Positions 35,143-44,719 of a stretch of DNA of 64,000 bases are shown here, one piece after another. Both the position numbers and the translations under genes were made by a program. The number at the start of each line of letters is the position of its first letter. The first letter of the stretch is position 1. The DNA comes from Terriglobia bacterium. GTDB taxonomy: Bacteria > Acidobacteriota > Terriglobia > Terriglobales > Acidobacteriaceae. The notes under the pieces were generated by a model. The model was not told where the DNA came from. It saw nothing but the letters and a program-made list of their open reading frames with translations, and searched no databases. The DNA is taken from positions 1-64,000 of the forward strand of contig JAIQFF010000007.1 in assembly GCA_020073395.1 (NCBI GenBank), given 5' to 3'.

Positions 35143-36819
35143 CCCTAATTTCTCACCGCTTGGCAGGAGAGGGATGAGTTTTGTAGGAATGGGAGTTGGG
35201 AGATAGTTTCGCGAGGTGCGGTTGCGTAGCTGATCGGTTTTTCGTTTTTGCGTGAGCGTTTTTTCTTTCCGTGGCGTTTTCGATGCACACTGCACCAGGG
35301 GTTGACATAAGCCATAAAAAAGTTGTCGGGGATCTTTCTTTTTCAGTACTTTAGCGGCAGGGCGCACAGCTTTTCATAGACTTGCCGGAAGAGCGCGACA
35401 TAGGGGTAACCACCGGCCAGCGAAACCCACACTTTGCGCACCGTGATGCGGATCAGCGCGCCGATCTTCAACACCTTGAGTCGAATGGTGGTGCAGTGGG
35501 CCTTGGCCAACTCCGTTCCCTGCAGTCCCAGGCGCCGCAGCATCTGCAACAGCACGTAAGCGATCGAAGAAAAGTACAGCCGCAGTTGATTGCTCCGCAG
35601 GTAGTGCGTGCTGGTGCGGTCTGAAAACAGCATCAGTTGCTCCTTGATGCGATTTTCCATGTCCCCTCGGGCACAGTAGCGCTCTTCATACAGCGCCTGC
35701 GCCGGCCATGGTTCTCCCCTCAGAGAGGTCACCACGAATCGCGGGTTCTCTCCTTTCTCCAAGTGCTCGGCCTTGGCCACCACCCGTCGCGCTCGACTCC
35801 AGCTCTTCCGCGTCTGATAGACGAACTCCTGGAATAACCGGACGGCGCGGCCCGTCTCTTGGTATCGTGCTTTCGCCTCCTCCATCTCCTTCACGATCTC
35901 CGCTTTTAGACGTTCGTTCTTCGCCAGTCCCAGCAGATAGTCCACGCCTTCCGCTTCACACCAGGCCAGCAGCTCCTCGCGGCAGAATCCCGAATCTCCC
36001 CGCACCACGATGCGCACTTGCGACCACGCCGAACGAATCTGTGCCACGATGCGCTTCAGCTCCGCTACACTTCCCGCGGACGCATCGATGTTCGACGGTC
36101 GCAATCGCGCACACAACAGAAACTCTCCGCAGAAGATGTACAAGGGTAAGTAGCAGTAGTGTCCATAGTAGCCATGGAAGAAACGCCCTTCCTGCTCCCC
36201 ATGCAGCGGATCGTCGGTGGCATCCAGGTCCAGGATGATTTCTTTCGGCTCCTCCGCGTGGGCGGCGAGGAAAATATCCACCAGCAACCGGTCCACGGCT
36301 CCGTGATCCAGCACGATCTTTTTGTAGCGCTCCTTCCGACTGGCCGTCTCTTGGGTCAGTTCCAGCCGGTTCAGGGTGCTCTTTCCGGCTAAGACTGGAC
36401 TGCCGCCATCCGCCTTCTCCACCAACACTGCCAACAAGGGATCGTTCCGCAACTCCTCGTGATCGTTCAGATCTTCATATCCCAGGGCCAGACCATAGAC
36501 TCTCTGGGCCACCATCTCCTCCACTCGGTGCTCGATCAGATCGGGATTCCGATAATCGGTGAAGCAGGCGGCAAACTGGTGGAGGATCCCAATGCGTTTC
36601 TCGACCTCCCGCAGGAGCAGACCACCGCCATCGCTGGTGATGGCTCCGCCATCGAACTGGGCCCGAATCTCGCGTCGTTTTTGGGGATGAAATCCGAAGA
36701 CAAACTGGTTACACTCTGTAGTCATAAGGCTGTTCTCCTTCTTGGCACCATTTCTTTCTCGTCAAAAGAGTTATGCCATGAAGCGACAGCCTTTTCTATT
36801 TAATTGTGAGAAATTCAGG
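35143..36819. mobile_element. Complete IS1380-family insertion sequence
   Basis: A 1,677-bp element. The left end is CCCTAATTTCTCAC (35143-35156) and the right end, read inward on the minus strand, is CCTGAATTTCTCAC (36806-36819): 12 of 14 bases match. TTAG occurs directly outside both ends (35139-35142 and 36820-36823), a 4-bp target duplication as expected for IS1380 elements. The single transposase gene is intact, and about 185 bp of non-coding sequence follows it inside the element. The clean ends suggest recent insertion. Confidence 0.88.
35343..36725 (-). CDS. IS1380 family transposase
   Basis: A 460-residue DDE transposase of the IS1380 (IS4-like) group. It has the N-terminal FDGGAITSDGGGLLLREVEK motif. 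The catalytic Asp is in IILDLDATDDPLHGEQEG, the second Asp in IVVRGDSGFCREELL, and the late Glu region reads YEERYCARGDMENRIKEQLM. All hallmarks are present and the frame is intact, so it is probably active. ATG at 36725 lies about 80 bp inside the right terminal inverted repeat. Confidence 0.93.
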   Translation of the reverse strand: MTTECNQFVFGFHPQKRREIRAQFDGGAITSDGGGLLLREVEKRIGILHQFAACFTDYRNPDLIEHRVEEMVAQRVYGLALGYEDLNDHEELRNDPLLAVLVEKADGGSPVLAGKSTLNRLELTQETASRKERYKKIVLDHGAVDRLLVDIFLAAHAEEPKEIILDLDATDDPLHGEQEGRFFHGYYGHYCYLPLYIFCGEFLLCARLRPSNIDASAGSVAELKRIVAQIRSAWSQVRIVVRGDSGFCREELLAWCEAEGVDYLLGLAKNERLKAEIVKEMEEAKARYQETGRAVRLFQEFVYQTRKSWSRARRVVAKAEHLEKGENPRFVVTSLRGEPWPAQALYEERYCARGDMENRIKEQLMLFSDRTSTHYLRSNQLRLYFSSIAYVLLQMLRRLGLQGTELAKAHCTTIRLKVLKIGALIRITVRKVWVSLAGGYPYVALFRQVYEKLCALPLKY

Positions 36820-36953
36820 TTAGTTCCGGAACGGTGACAACAGTACCCTTGTCCGATGCAAACTTCAACGTCGCGACCACCGTCGCCGACATAGATGTTT
36901 TCAGCTTTTCGGGGGACTCTAAGGTGTCTCGCCTGGAAACTGGAGACCAGAGA

Positions 36954-39182
36954 CTAGAAACCGCCCTTCGCCGGCTTCCCTTCCAGCATGGCGTAGATTG
37001 CGGGGTTAGTGCATACCTCGTAGTACGGGCGCTCGGTCCAGTGCTGCAGCGAAAATTTTTGCGGATCGATTTGAGCAACCCGGCTGGAGCGGACCAGGAT
37101 TTTCTTGAAAATCTCGTTGCCCACCGGCACCAGGCCACGGTGCAACTGGAAGCTTTCGCTTCCCCACAACTTGGGCAGCTCCAATGGGCAGGGCTCGAGC
37201 GAAATTTCCTGCTGTAACCGTTGAAAAGCGGCTTCGCTCAGGCGGATTCCGTTCAGGTTGTATTTCAGGATGAAGTCTTCCGGACTTTCTCCGGCGTCGG
37301 CATCTTTAACGGTCTGGAAGGCATAGACATTGAACGGGCCGTCCACGGCGGCGATGGCCTTGCGCACGCGTTTGCTGCACGAGGACAGCCGGTCGCTCTC
37401 GTTCAATGCATCTGAAATCATGATCTGCTGTTCGCCATCCAGCAGGTACATGGGGGCCGAATCTTGGAACGAAATGCCGGTCCCCAGCTCCAATGCGGGG
37501 AGTCCGGCTCGCTCCAGAAGATGGTTGTAGCCGCGCACGATGTCGATGATCTCCCGCGCCAGCACGCACGCCCGGCTGACCGCGAGCGGGGCCTCGCCTT
37601 CATGCTCCAGCAGGGCGACGATGATAGCGTCGCCTTCGACAAACACTTTGCGGGCGCCGTACTTGGCCAGCAGCTTGTTGACCGGATCGTAAAAATTAAG
37701 GCTGAAGTAGGAGGCCGGGTTCATGCCCTGCTCCAGCAGCGATCGCGTCAGCCGCGATGAGTCCCGGATGTCGGCCTTCAGAATTACGTGGCGCAGTACT
37801 TTGTCCTCTGTCGGCTTCTGTTCTTCCGGCAGCAGGAACTCATACAGGGTGCCGTTCATGGCCGAGAGTTCCCGCAGCTTCCAGTTGCCGATAAGGTTTC
37901 CGCTATCCAGCGCGGAATTCAGCGCCTCTAGGCGTCGCAGGTCGCGGTGATAACGCAGAAAGTCGCGCAAGAAACGTGCCGCCATTTTGGCCCGTTCCGC
38001 TCCACGGCAGCCGGCCACGCGGGCTGCCGCCGAGTTCAGGCTCTGCACGGAAAGTTTACCGTGCTCCTGGATCAGCTTCTCCACCCGGTCGCGTTCTTCG
38101 CGTGAGATCAGAGCGTTTTTCAATTGCTGCGCGTTGATGCGGGGCGAGTACTCCGCGAGGAGCGGCACGGTTTCGTAGGACGCGATCACGTAGTCCATGA
38201 GCTTTTCGCGCTCCAGCATTTCGACCCAGGCTTCCAGTCGCGCTTTCTGACTGCGTCCCTCGTGAGTGGCCTCGTCAGGCTGGCCCGAGCCTACGAGTTC
38301 CTGGGCGTTCTCCGGAACATTCAGCCAGCCGTCAACCACGGCTTCATCCTCGGCTGTCGAACCCAGCTTGAGGGAAAGCAGGAAATCACGGGCGATCCGG
38401 CGTACGTTGGAAAATCGGTCGGGATCGCGGTCAAAGTTCCCCAGCATCACGTAATGCTCGGCGTTCAGGTAGGTGTCACAACCGTCTTCCGTGAAGATCA
38501 GCGGGTTCAGAAAGAGTTTGTACTCCGCCTCGCTGCGATTGCCGAACAGCGACCGGCGCATGCGGGCCAGGGTTTCTTTTTCAATCTCGCGCAGGATGCG
38601 AAACAGCTCCTGCCCGGTCTTGCGCAGGATGATCTTCTTGGCCACCTGAAAGCCAGCAACGCGCTCGCGATACTCCAGCGCCTTCTGCTGGCGCACGCCT
38701 TCGTAACTCTTGAGCATCATGCGGCCGCGTTCCAGCATTTGCGCGAATTGCGAGTTCAACTCGACGCGCAGGAATTTGACGATCGCCGCCCGCGCCAGCA
38801 TGTCGAGGGAAAGATTCTCCGCCGCCTTGGCGCGATTCAGTACCGACACGTGCAGGTCAGCCAGAAGAGGCTTGAGTTCGGACCCGCTCGCTTTGGCGGG
38901 CGCCTTCGCCAAAGGAGTCGATCCTATAAAGTGGTTGCCACCCGCCCGCTCCGTCTTCTCGGCCGCCAGCAGTCCTTCCATGTCGCCATGGCGGACGATG
39001 AGGCGCGCGATCTGCAGCCGCGCCTGTTCCACAAACCGGGGGCTGAGATGCACGTCATGCCGGAGGTTGTCCACTCCCAGCTGCAAACCTTCCAGGGTAA
39101 GTTTCGGCGTGTAGCTACTGAGCTGCGGAGGCAGCACCTCTTCGGCCGAGCGTCCGAGTCTGAAGATGGGAATGCGTGGCAT
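36954..39182 (-). CDS. Large protein with class III nucleotide cyclase domain
   Basis: A 742-residue soluble protein. Residues ~465-640 form an adenylate/guanylate cyclase domain. The metal-binding Asp residues are Asp471 (LKADIRDSS) and Asp518 (VFVEGDAIIV), and the transition-state pair is Asn594/Arg598 (DALNESDRLSS), so the active site looks intact. The ~460-residue N-terminal part is helical (with RGRMMLKSYEGVRQQKALEYR) and I do not recognise it. The C-terminal ~100 residues are also unknown. The architecture differs from common PAS-, GAF- or HAMP-cyclases. The IS1380 element lies downstream. cAMP versus cGMP specificity cannot be read off. Confidence 0.75.
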   Translation of the reverse strand: MPRIPIFRLGRSAEEVLPPQLSSYTPKLTLEGLQLGVDNLRHDVHLSPRFVEQARLQIARLIVRHGDMEGLLAAEKTERAGGNHFIGSTPLAKAPAKASGSELKPLLADLHVSVLNRAKAAENLSLDMLARAAIVKFLRVELNSQFAQMLERGRMMLKSYEGVRQQKALEYRERVAGFQVAKKIILRKTGQELFRILREIEKETLARMRRSLFGNRSEAEYKLFLNPLIFTEDGCDTYLNAEHYVMLGNFDRDPDRFSNVRRIARDFLLSLKLGSTAEDEAVVDGWLNVPENAQELVGSGQPDEATHEGRSQKARLEAWVEMLEREKLMDYVIASYETVPLLAEYSPRINAQQLKNALISREERDRVEKLIQEHGKLSVQSLNSAAARVAGCRGAERAKMAARFLRDFLRYHRDLRRLEALNSALDSGNLIGNWKLRELSAMNGTLYEFLLPEEQKPTEDKVLRHVILKADIRDSSRLTRSLLEQGMNPASYFSLNFYDPVNKLLAKYGARKVFVEGDAIIVALLEHEGEAPLAVSRACVLAREIIDIVRGYNHLLERAGLPALELGTGISFQDSAPMYLLDGEQQIMISDALNESDRLSSCSKRVRKAIAAVDGPFNVYAFQTVKDADAGESPEDFILKYNLNGIRLSEAAFQRLQQEISLEPCPLELPKLWGSESFQLHRGLVPVGNEIFKKILVRSSRVAQIDPQKFSLQHWTERPYYEVCTNPAIYAMLEGKPAKGGF

Positions 39183-39427
39183 CGTTAGCGATCTTTGTTG
39201 GCTAGGGCTGTCGCGCCGGACCGATCACACCAGCGCATAGTCGCGGGAGGCCGATTCCGGCCTCGTCGCTGCTCGGCTGAGAGGGCGCAGACGCGGTGCA
39301 CCTGCCTCTGACTTTCATTCCTCGCAAATTGCTGATTTTCCTACCTATGCGGGAGCGTAGCACGCGTGCGCAGCCCGGCCAACGTTACCCAAGTTACGTC
39401 TTTCGGGCTCGGTTAGAATTTGTTTCC

Positions 39428-40330
39428 TTAGGGGCGCGTCTCCAGGGGGTGGGCCGCCTTTTCGAAAAACTCGTTCTGGAGCTTGAGGCTTTCCTGGTCC
39501 GCCTTCACGGCGCGAGTGGCTTTTACGATTCCGTCAATCCACGCATTCATTTTGAATTGGCCAAGTTCAGTGGTAGCCAGCGAACCGTCTCCGGAATAGT
39601 GGTTAGGGAAGCGGGCATACCACCAGATTCCGGTGTAAAGGTCATCGGGCAGCTTCTGCCGGCCGAGATCGGCGCCGGACTCACTTCTGGCCCGGTCCTG
39701 ATGCACCAGTTCAGGATGCGCGATCAGCATGCTCGAGGTTTCGGCTTCTCCCGCGTGCCAATCCGGGCCGGTGCTTTTCGCCGCCGGGCCGCCGGACGGC
39801 GTCTCCACCCGCACTAGCACGTAAACCACGTAATCATGGGGCTTTTGCAGTTGGCTCTGGGCGAAGAAGGGCAGCAAGTGCTCATTGCCGCCGTGCCCAT
39901 TCACGATGATGATTTTCTTGCACCCGTTACGGGCCATCTCGTCCGTGGTTTCCTGCAGAAGTTGCAACTGCAGCTCCCGGCTGTAGGCAACGGTGCCGGG
40001 TTCGTGCCGGGCTTCAAAGATCTGGCCAAAGTAATACTCCGGAAAAACCACGGTGTATTCCTGCGCGGCGGCATGCAAGGCGGCGTACCGCACGTCTAGA
40101 AGATCGGTTCCCAGGGGCAGGTGCGGACCATGCTTTTCCAGAATGCCGAAAGGCAGCAGGCAGGTGCCCTGCGATTGCTGAATGGCAGAACGGAAATCGG
40201 CCGCCGTGAGCTCTTCCCAGTGCACTGATAACTTTGACTGCGACCAGCCCAAATGGGTGCAGAAGGCCAGCAATCCAGCCACGATTGCGACTCTGCGAAT
40301 CAAGGTGTTGTGAGATAAAGCTTTGCGCAT
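39428..40330 (-). CDS. Secreted creatininase-family amidohydrolase
   Basis: A 300-residue metal hydrolase of the creatininase (CrnA/MftE-like) fold, preceded by a signal peptide ending LGWSQ. Metal-binding motifs are present: LPFGILEKHGPHLPLGTDLL, then IVNGHGGNEHLLP, with a later WHAGEAETS. Family members cleave cyclic amides or formamide-type bonds. An exported version is unusual, and its substrate is unknown. GGGAG sits seven bases before ATG 40330, which decides the start over the upstream GTG frame. Confidence 0.85.
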   Translation of the reverse strand: MRKALSHNTLIRRVAIVAGLLAFCTHLGWSQSKLSVHWEELTAADFRSAIQQSQGTCLLPFGILEKHGPHLPLGTDLLDVRYAALHAAAQEYTVVFPEYYFGQIFEARHEPGTVAYSRELQLQLLQETTDEMARNGCKKIIIVNGHGGNEHLLPFFAQSQLQKPHDYVVYVLVRVETPSGGPAAKSTGPDWHAGEAETSSMLIAHPELVHQDRARSESGADLGRQKLPDDLYTGIWWYARFPNHYSGDGSLATTELGQFKMNAWIDGIVKATRAVKADQESLKLQNEFFEKAAHPLETRP

Positions 40331-40440
40331 GAGTATTCTCCCGAGGTTGCGCATTTTAGCATTTGGACCTGGTCAGAGTTACTTCGGTCACCGTGCGCCG
40401 GCACCGCGCTCACGGTATGATTTCTGGAACCGTGACCTCA

Positions 40441-41373
40441 ATGAAGAAACTAAAATTTCTAGTTTCGCTGACCACCAACGACAACGATTATCAGATCGAA
40501 CAGGCGGCGTCCGCAGAAGAGGCAGCGCGGCGCCTGGGCGCGGACATCCAGATTATCTACGCGGAAAACGATTCGATCACTCAGAGTCAGCAGATTTTGA
40601 ACGTTATTCAGTCACGGTCCGACTCTCACCCTGACGGAATTATCTTCGAACCAGTGGGCGGGACCGCGCTACCGCAGGTGGCTCGGGCCGCGGTAGCTGC
40701 CGGCATCAGTTGGGTAGTCCTGAATCGAAATGTCGATTACATCGCGGAGATCCGCAAGACCCATCGGGTACCGATTTTTGGAGTCAGTTCGGACCACGAA
40801 GAAATCGGCCGCATCCAGGGACAGCAGTTTGCCGCCCTTCTGCCCAAGGGTGGAACGGTCCTTCACATCCAGGGCCCATCCGAGAGTCTGGCCGCCAAAC
40901 AACGCACCACCGGCATGTACGAGACCAAGCCCGCCGATGTCCAGGTAAAAGTAATGCGGGCACAGTGGACCGAAGCCAGTTCTTACCGGGCGGTCAGTTC
41001 GTGGCTGCGCTTGTCCACCTCCCACCAGAACCGTATCGATCTGATTGCCGGTCAGGACGACGGCATGGCCCTGGGCGCGCGAAAAGCTTTCCAGGAGCTG
41101 CCCGACAACGCAGCCCGGCAACGCTGGCTAAGCTTGCCGTTTATCGGATGCGACGGCCTGCCTAAGACCGGCCAAGCATGGGTGAAGCGCGGACTGCTGA
41201 CCGCGACCATCTTTGCCGGACCAAACACGGGCCAGGCTCTGGAGATGCTGGTCAAGGCCTTGCACACTGGCACCATGCCTCCGGAAAACACTCTGACCAC
41301 ACCGGTTTCCATTCCGGCTTTGGATGCCCTGGCGGCATCCCAGGCCGAGAAGGCGCGTTTGCTGTCGGTTTAG
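40441..41373 (+). CDS. Periplasmic-binding-protein-like sugar-binding protein, no signal peptide
   Basis: A 310-residue type 1 periplasmic-binding-protein fold (Peripla_BP_4-like): KKLKFLVSLTTNDNDYQIEQ, SQSQQILNVIQSR-type helix, PDGIIFEPVGGTALPQVARA, VVLNRN, FGVSSDHEEIGRIQG, and DLIAGQDDGMALGARKA. The fold is complete, but the N-terminus has no signal peptide and no lipobox, and no HTH or kinase domain is fused. Extending upstream to 40363 adds no signal either. No ABC permease or ATPase is nearby. It may be a cytoplasmic ligand sensor or a secreted protein with a misread start. Confidence 0.75.
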   Translation: MKKLKFLVSLTTNDNDYQIEQAASAEEAARRLGADIQIIYAENDSITQSQQILNVIQSRSDSHPDGIIFEPVGGTALPQVARAAVAAGISWVVLNRNVDYIAEIRKTHRVPIFGVSSDHEEIGRIQGQQFAALLPKGGTVLHIQGPSESLAAKQRTTGMYETKPADVQVKVMRAQWTEASSYRAVSSWLRLSTSHQNRIDLIAGQDDGMALGARKAFQELPDNAARQRWLSLPFIGCDGLPKTGQAWVKRGLLTATIFAGPNTGQALEMLVKALHTGTMPPENTLTTPVSIPALDALAASQAEKARLLSV

Positions 41374-41511
41374 TGCGCGTCATTTCTAGCTTCTAGCTGC
41401 TGGCTTCTAGCCCTCGACCGCGAATTCGTCCCGGCACCTCCGCCCTTCTCTTGGTAAATTGGTTGTGATTTCATCCCTGGATTCTTTTCTGATTTCATTC
41501 AAGGAGAAGCA

Positions 41512-41874
41512 ATGCCCACACTGGTCGCGCAGCCCACGCGCATCCGCGCCGCAGGCACAAAGCCCAAACTGATCGATGAATTCATCGGCCGCGTCAATAC
41601 CAAGACGTCGGGAGTAAGCGTGGCCCACATGCGCAGTCCACAGGGCTGGGAAGAGCCCGGGCAAACTCCCGAATTCGATGAGTTCACTATCGTTCTTAAG
41701 GGCACGCTTCGGGTGAAGCACAAGAACGGCGAACTGGACGTCGAGGCGGGCCAGGCTGTCATTGCCCACCGTGGCGAGTGGATCCAGTATTCCACGCCCG
41801 CCGAAGGCGGCGCGGAATACATAGCCGTGTGTCTGCCGGCATTCGCCATGGAAACGGTGCACCGCGACCCGTAA
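41512..41874 (+). CDS. Cupin-domain protein
   Basis: A 120-residue single-domain cupin. Motif 1 is G..W.EP...FDEFTIVLKGTLRVKHKNG and motif 2 ends in GQAVIAHRGEWIQYSTP. The usual metal-binding His residues are partly replaced (no clear HxH in motif 1), so metal binding is uncertain. AAGGAG lies about six bases upstream of ATG. Cupins of this size act as sugar or small-molecule binding/isomerase proteins; no specific role is supported. Confidence 0.75.
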   Translation: MPTLVAQPTRIRAAGTKPKLIDEFIGRVNTKTSGVSVAHMRSPQGWEEPGQTPEFDEFTIVLKGTLRVKHKNGELDVEAGQAVIAHRGEWIQYSTPAEGGAEYIAVCLPAFAMETVHRDP

Positions 41875-41970
41875 ATCGCGGCATCAAGAAAAAAGTATGT
41901 CATCCTGAGCGGAGCCGAAGGATCCCTAGCAGCGCCGCAGTCGGCAACTGGGAACGGGTACCATTCACGA

Positions 41971-43974
41971 ATGCCAGCATATTACGCCCGCCATGTCGGT
42001 GAGTTTCTGAGCGAGTCAGATACTTCTATTTTGGGTGTGCTCGCTCAGGCCAACTCGGAAGCTAAGTTTTTACAACTCGAGTCCGCAGCTATCGAAGCAT
42101 GGCGAAGTCAATTTGACATTTTGCGTGGTACGCTCTCGACAATTACGGAGTCGGTCTCTGGATCGTGGGGTTGGGGTCTGTTGCTGGAGTTCCCCATCCC
42201 TAGACGGCAGCGTCGAATAGATCTTGTGCTCTTAGCAGGCGACGTGGTCTTTGTCATTGAATTCAAGACAGCCAAGCCAGACAAGGCTGCCTTGAGGCAA
42301 GTAGAAGATTACGCTCTCGATTTGGCGGACTTCCACGCTCCTAGCCGTACTGCCGTCTTGGTTCCAATCCTGGTCGCCCCTGGTGCCTCGACTCAAAGTG
42401 AGTCAGGCCCAGGCAGCGGCTCGGGCGTGAAGAGAGTACTGGGGTGTGAACCCTCGAACCTAGCCGACATGTTGGCGCATAATTTCTCTCTCTACACCTC
42501 AGGACAATCCACTCAGATTGAACTGAATTCTTGGAATGGTGGAGTCTACCGCCCCGTTCCGAGCATTGTTGAGGCGGCAATGGCCATCTTTTCAGGAATG
42601 GAGGTAAGGGAGATCGCGCATGCCCACGCCGATGCTCACAACCTCACCTCAACAGTTGACGCGATATTCGACGCAATCGCGAAAACGAAACGCGACGGTC
42701 GTAAGTCAATTTGCTTCATAACAGGAGTTCCAGGGTCCGGAAAGAGCTTGGCTGGCCTTCGCGCGGTGCATGATTCTCGAATCAAAGAAGAACTCGGCAC
42801 TGATCCCAATTTCTTATCAGGAAATGGCCCATTGGTAAAGGTTCTGCGGGAGGCGTTAGTCCGGGATTTTGTCCGACGTAAGAAACAAAGCAAGTATAAG
42901 GCGCGTCGCGAAGTGGAAACCCTCATCCAGAATATTCATGTGTTCGCCAGGTACTACTGGGAAGAGAGTCCGACTAGTCAGCCACACGAGAAGATTATCG
43001 TCTTCGACGAGGCGCAACGTGCGTGGAGTGCTAAGAAGAATAAGAGAAAATTTGGACGAGATATCTCAGAGCCTTCGATGATCTTGAAAATCATGGACCG
43101 GCACCCAGATTGAGCGGTGGTCGTGGCGCTGGTCGGAGGTGGACAAGAAATCCACGATGGAGAGGCTGGCCTTGCCGAGTGGGGACGGACTCTCTCGGAG
43201 AATTTTCGGCATTGGCGTATTTTTGCGTCACCTGAAGCACTAGAGGGAGGGCCATCTGTTGCCGGCTCCAGACTGTTTGAATGTGACACGCGAGTCGGTC
43301 TTGAAATACTCCCGACCTCTGTGTTGCATCTGAAGATTTCCACTCGCTCTTACCGGGCAGTTGTGATCACGGAATGGTCTAACGAGCTCCTCAGGGGAAA
43401 CATTAGTGGAGCATTGAAGGCACTTGCTGAGGTAGAGCATTTTCCGGTCGTTGTCACGCGCGACTTGGCAAAAGCCAAGGAGTGGCTGCATAACCAAACA
43501 CGCGGAATGGCTCGATGCGGGCTAGTCGCGAGTTCTGGGGCTGCAAGGTTGCGAGCATACGGGTTCGAGACTTCGACTGGCTTTCATCGGGACTATCCGT
43601 ATGAGTATTGGTTCCTGAATGGTCCGGAGGATGTCCGATCATCATTCCAGCTTGAGGTAGTGGCAACCGAATTCGAGATTCAAGGACTTGAGTTGGACTG
43701 GGTAGGGCTGTGCTGGGGCGGAGATTTGGAATGGGCCTTACGCTCGGGAAGCTGGAACACCAGACGATTCGTGGGTACGAACTGGAATTCAGTTAAGAAT
43801 CCATTGAATCGTGAGTACCTAATCAATTCTTACCGCGTTCTCCTCACTCGGGCTCGACAAGGGATGGTAATTTGGGTACCGCGAGGAAACGATAAAGACC
43901 CGACGCTCGACCCAACGAGTCTGGATGTCACTGCCAATGTCCTGCTTGAGAGCGGCCTGAAGAACCTGGAGTAA
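41971..43974 (+). pseudogene. PD-(D/E)XK nuclease-DUF2075 helicase gene interrupted by in-frame TGA
   Basis: A 668-codon gene in one frame with a single TGA at codon 381 (43111-43113). The N-terminal ~120 residues match a PD-(D/E)XK nuclease: Asp84 (RRIDLVLLAG), Glu97 and Lys99 (FVIEFKTAKP), Gln110. A DUF2075/Schlafen-like P-loop domain follows, with Walker A ITGVPGSGKS (250-259) and DEAQ (346-349). After the stop, AVVVALVGGGQEIHDGEAGL and the C-terminal VLLTRARQGMVIWVPRG motif continue the family. TGA replaces what is Trp-like in context (HPD-x-AVVV). Low GC and isolation suggest transfer. It is probably a decayed defence-type protein, unless sequence error or readthrough applies. Confidence 0.85.
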
Positions 43975-44008
43975 ACGGCGATAGGCACGCGCCCAATCTC
44001 GCTCGCCC

Positions 44009-44557
44009 TCAGCGCTTCGCAGCCGCCTTCTCGAGCAACCCTCGAACCAGATCGAATCGGACCTGCCGGGAGCTTTCGCTGGCCACCGACAAATTTAAGT
44101 AACCGCCATCCACCAGAAAGCATGATGTAGTGAGCAGCGGCTTGCCAAGGGGCTTGCCATCAAATCCCTTCGTCATCTTCATGCTCAGGCATCCCACCTT
44201 TCCAAAGTCTTTGGTGTTGGTTTCGGGAGCCTGCTTGGCTGCGCCTAGCACCATGCGGGCCCCCATCAGACCTTGCGGGATCGATGTCGGCACCGCCCTT
44301 GTTCCCGGCGCTGCGCTCTGCAGCTTGACCGCGAGTCCACCGATGTTCACCGTGCATACGGAAGAATCTCCATCAGTGCCATGCGGATTGCTGACCTTAC
44401 CGCCGTAACTTGCCTCCAGATCCGGGGTCGGCATGAGCTTGCACGCTTTCGCGTTTGGACCATAGTAGGGAGATGATTGTGCTGCCACGGAACGCTGCCC
44501 AGCAACGGCGGCGAGAATGACCGCAAGGAGCGCGGCAGTCGTTTGCCGTCCAATCAT
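44009..44557 (-). CDS. Secreted hypothetical protein
   Basis: A 182-residue protein with a signal peptide ending RSVAAQS. The mature part has three or four cysteines (KACKLMP, SSVCTVN, GCLSMKM, TTSCFLV), likely in disulfides. It has a small alpha/beta domain pattern (GLAVKLQSAAPGTRAVPTSI). No family is recognised. It is preceded by a family B repeat and converges with the broken nuclease-helicase gene. Confidence 0.65.
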   Translation of the reverse strand: MIGRQTTAALLAVILAAVAGQRSVAAQSSPYYGPNAKACKLMPTPDLEASYGGKVSNPHGTDGDSSVCTVNIGGLAVKLQSAAPGTRAVPTSIPQGLMGARMVLGAAKQAPETNTKDFGKVGCLSMKMTKGFDGKPLGKPLLTTSCFLVDGGYLNLSVASESSRQVRFDLVRGLLEKAAAKR

Positions 44558-44602
44558 GGCAGGCCTCCTCTTCTCGATGAGTTTCCCCGAGGAAGTATAT
44601 CG

Positions 44603-44719
44603 GTAGCGCCGCGGTCCCGGCGGCTGTCGTGGGGGCGGTCCCGCCCCTCGCCGAGGGCAGGGCTTGTCCTGAACGAAGTCGAAGCGGCCTCGGGACAGCT
44701 GGCGAGACGCGGGCGCTAC
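44603..44719. repeat. Hairpin repeat, family B copy 3
   Basis: GTAGCGCC at the left and GGCGCTAC at the right. The core matches copy 2 closely, including GTCCCGGCGGCTGTCGTGGG, GGCTTGTCCT and CGAAGTCGAAG. It lies upstream of the transglutaminase gene. Confidence 0.65.

Noticed and set aside
36735-36755. Sigma-54 promoter-like TTGGCAC upstream of the IS1380 transposase
   Set aside because: The -12 part (TTGC) is missing at the right spacing.
43111-43113. Selenocysteine or programmed readthrough at the TGA
   Set aside because: No stem-loop of SECIS type is evident just after it and the family has no known Sec; a plain nonsense change is simpler.
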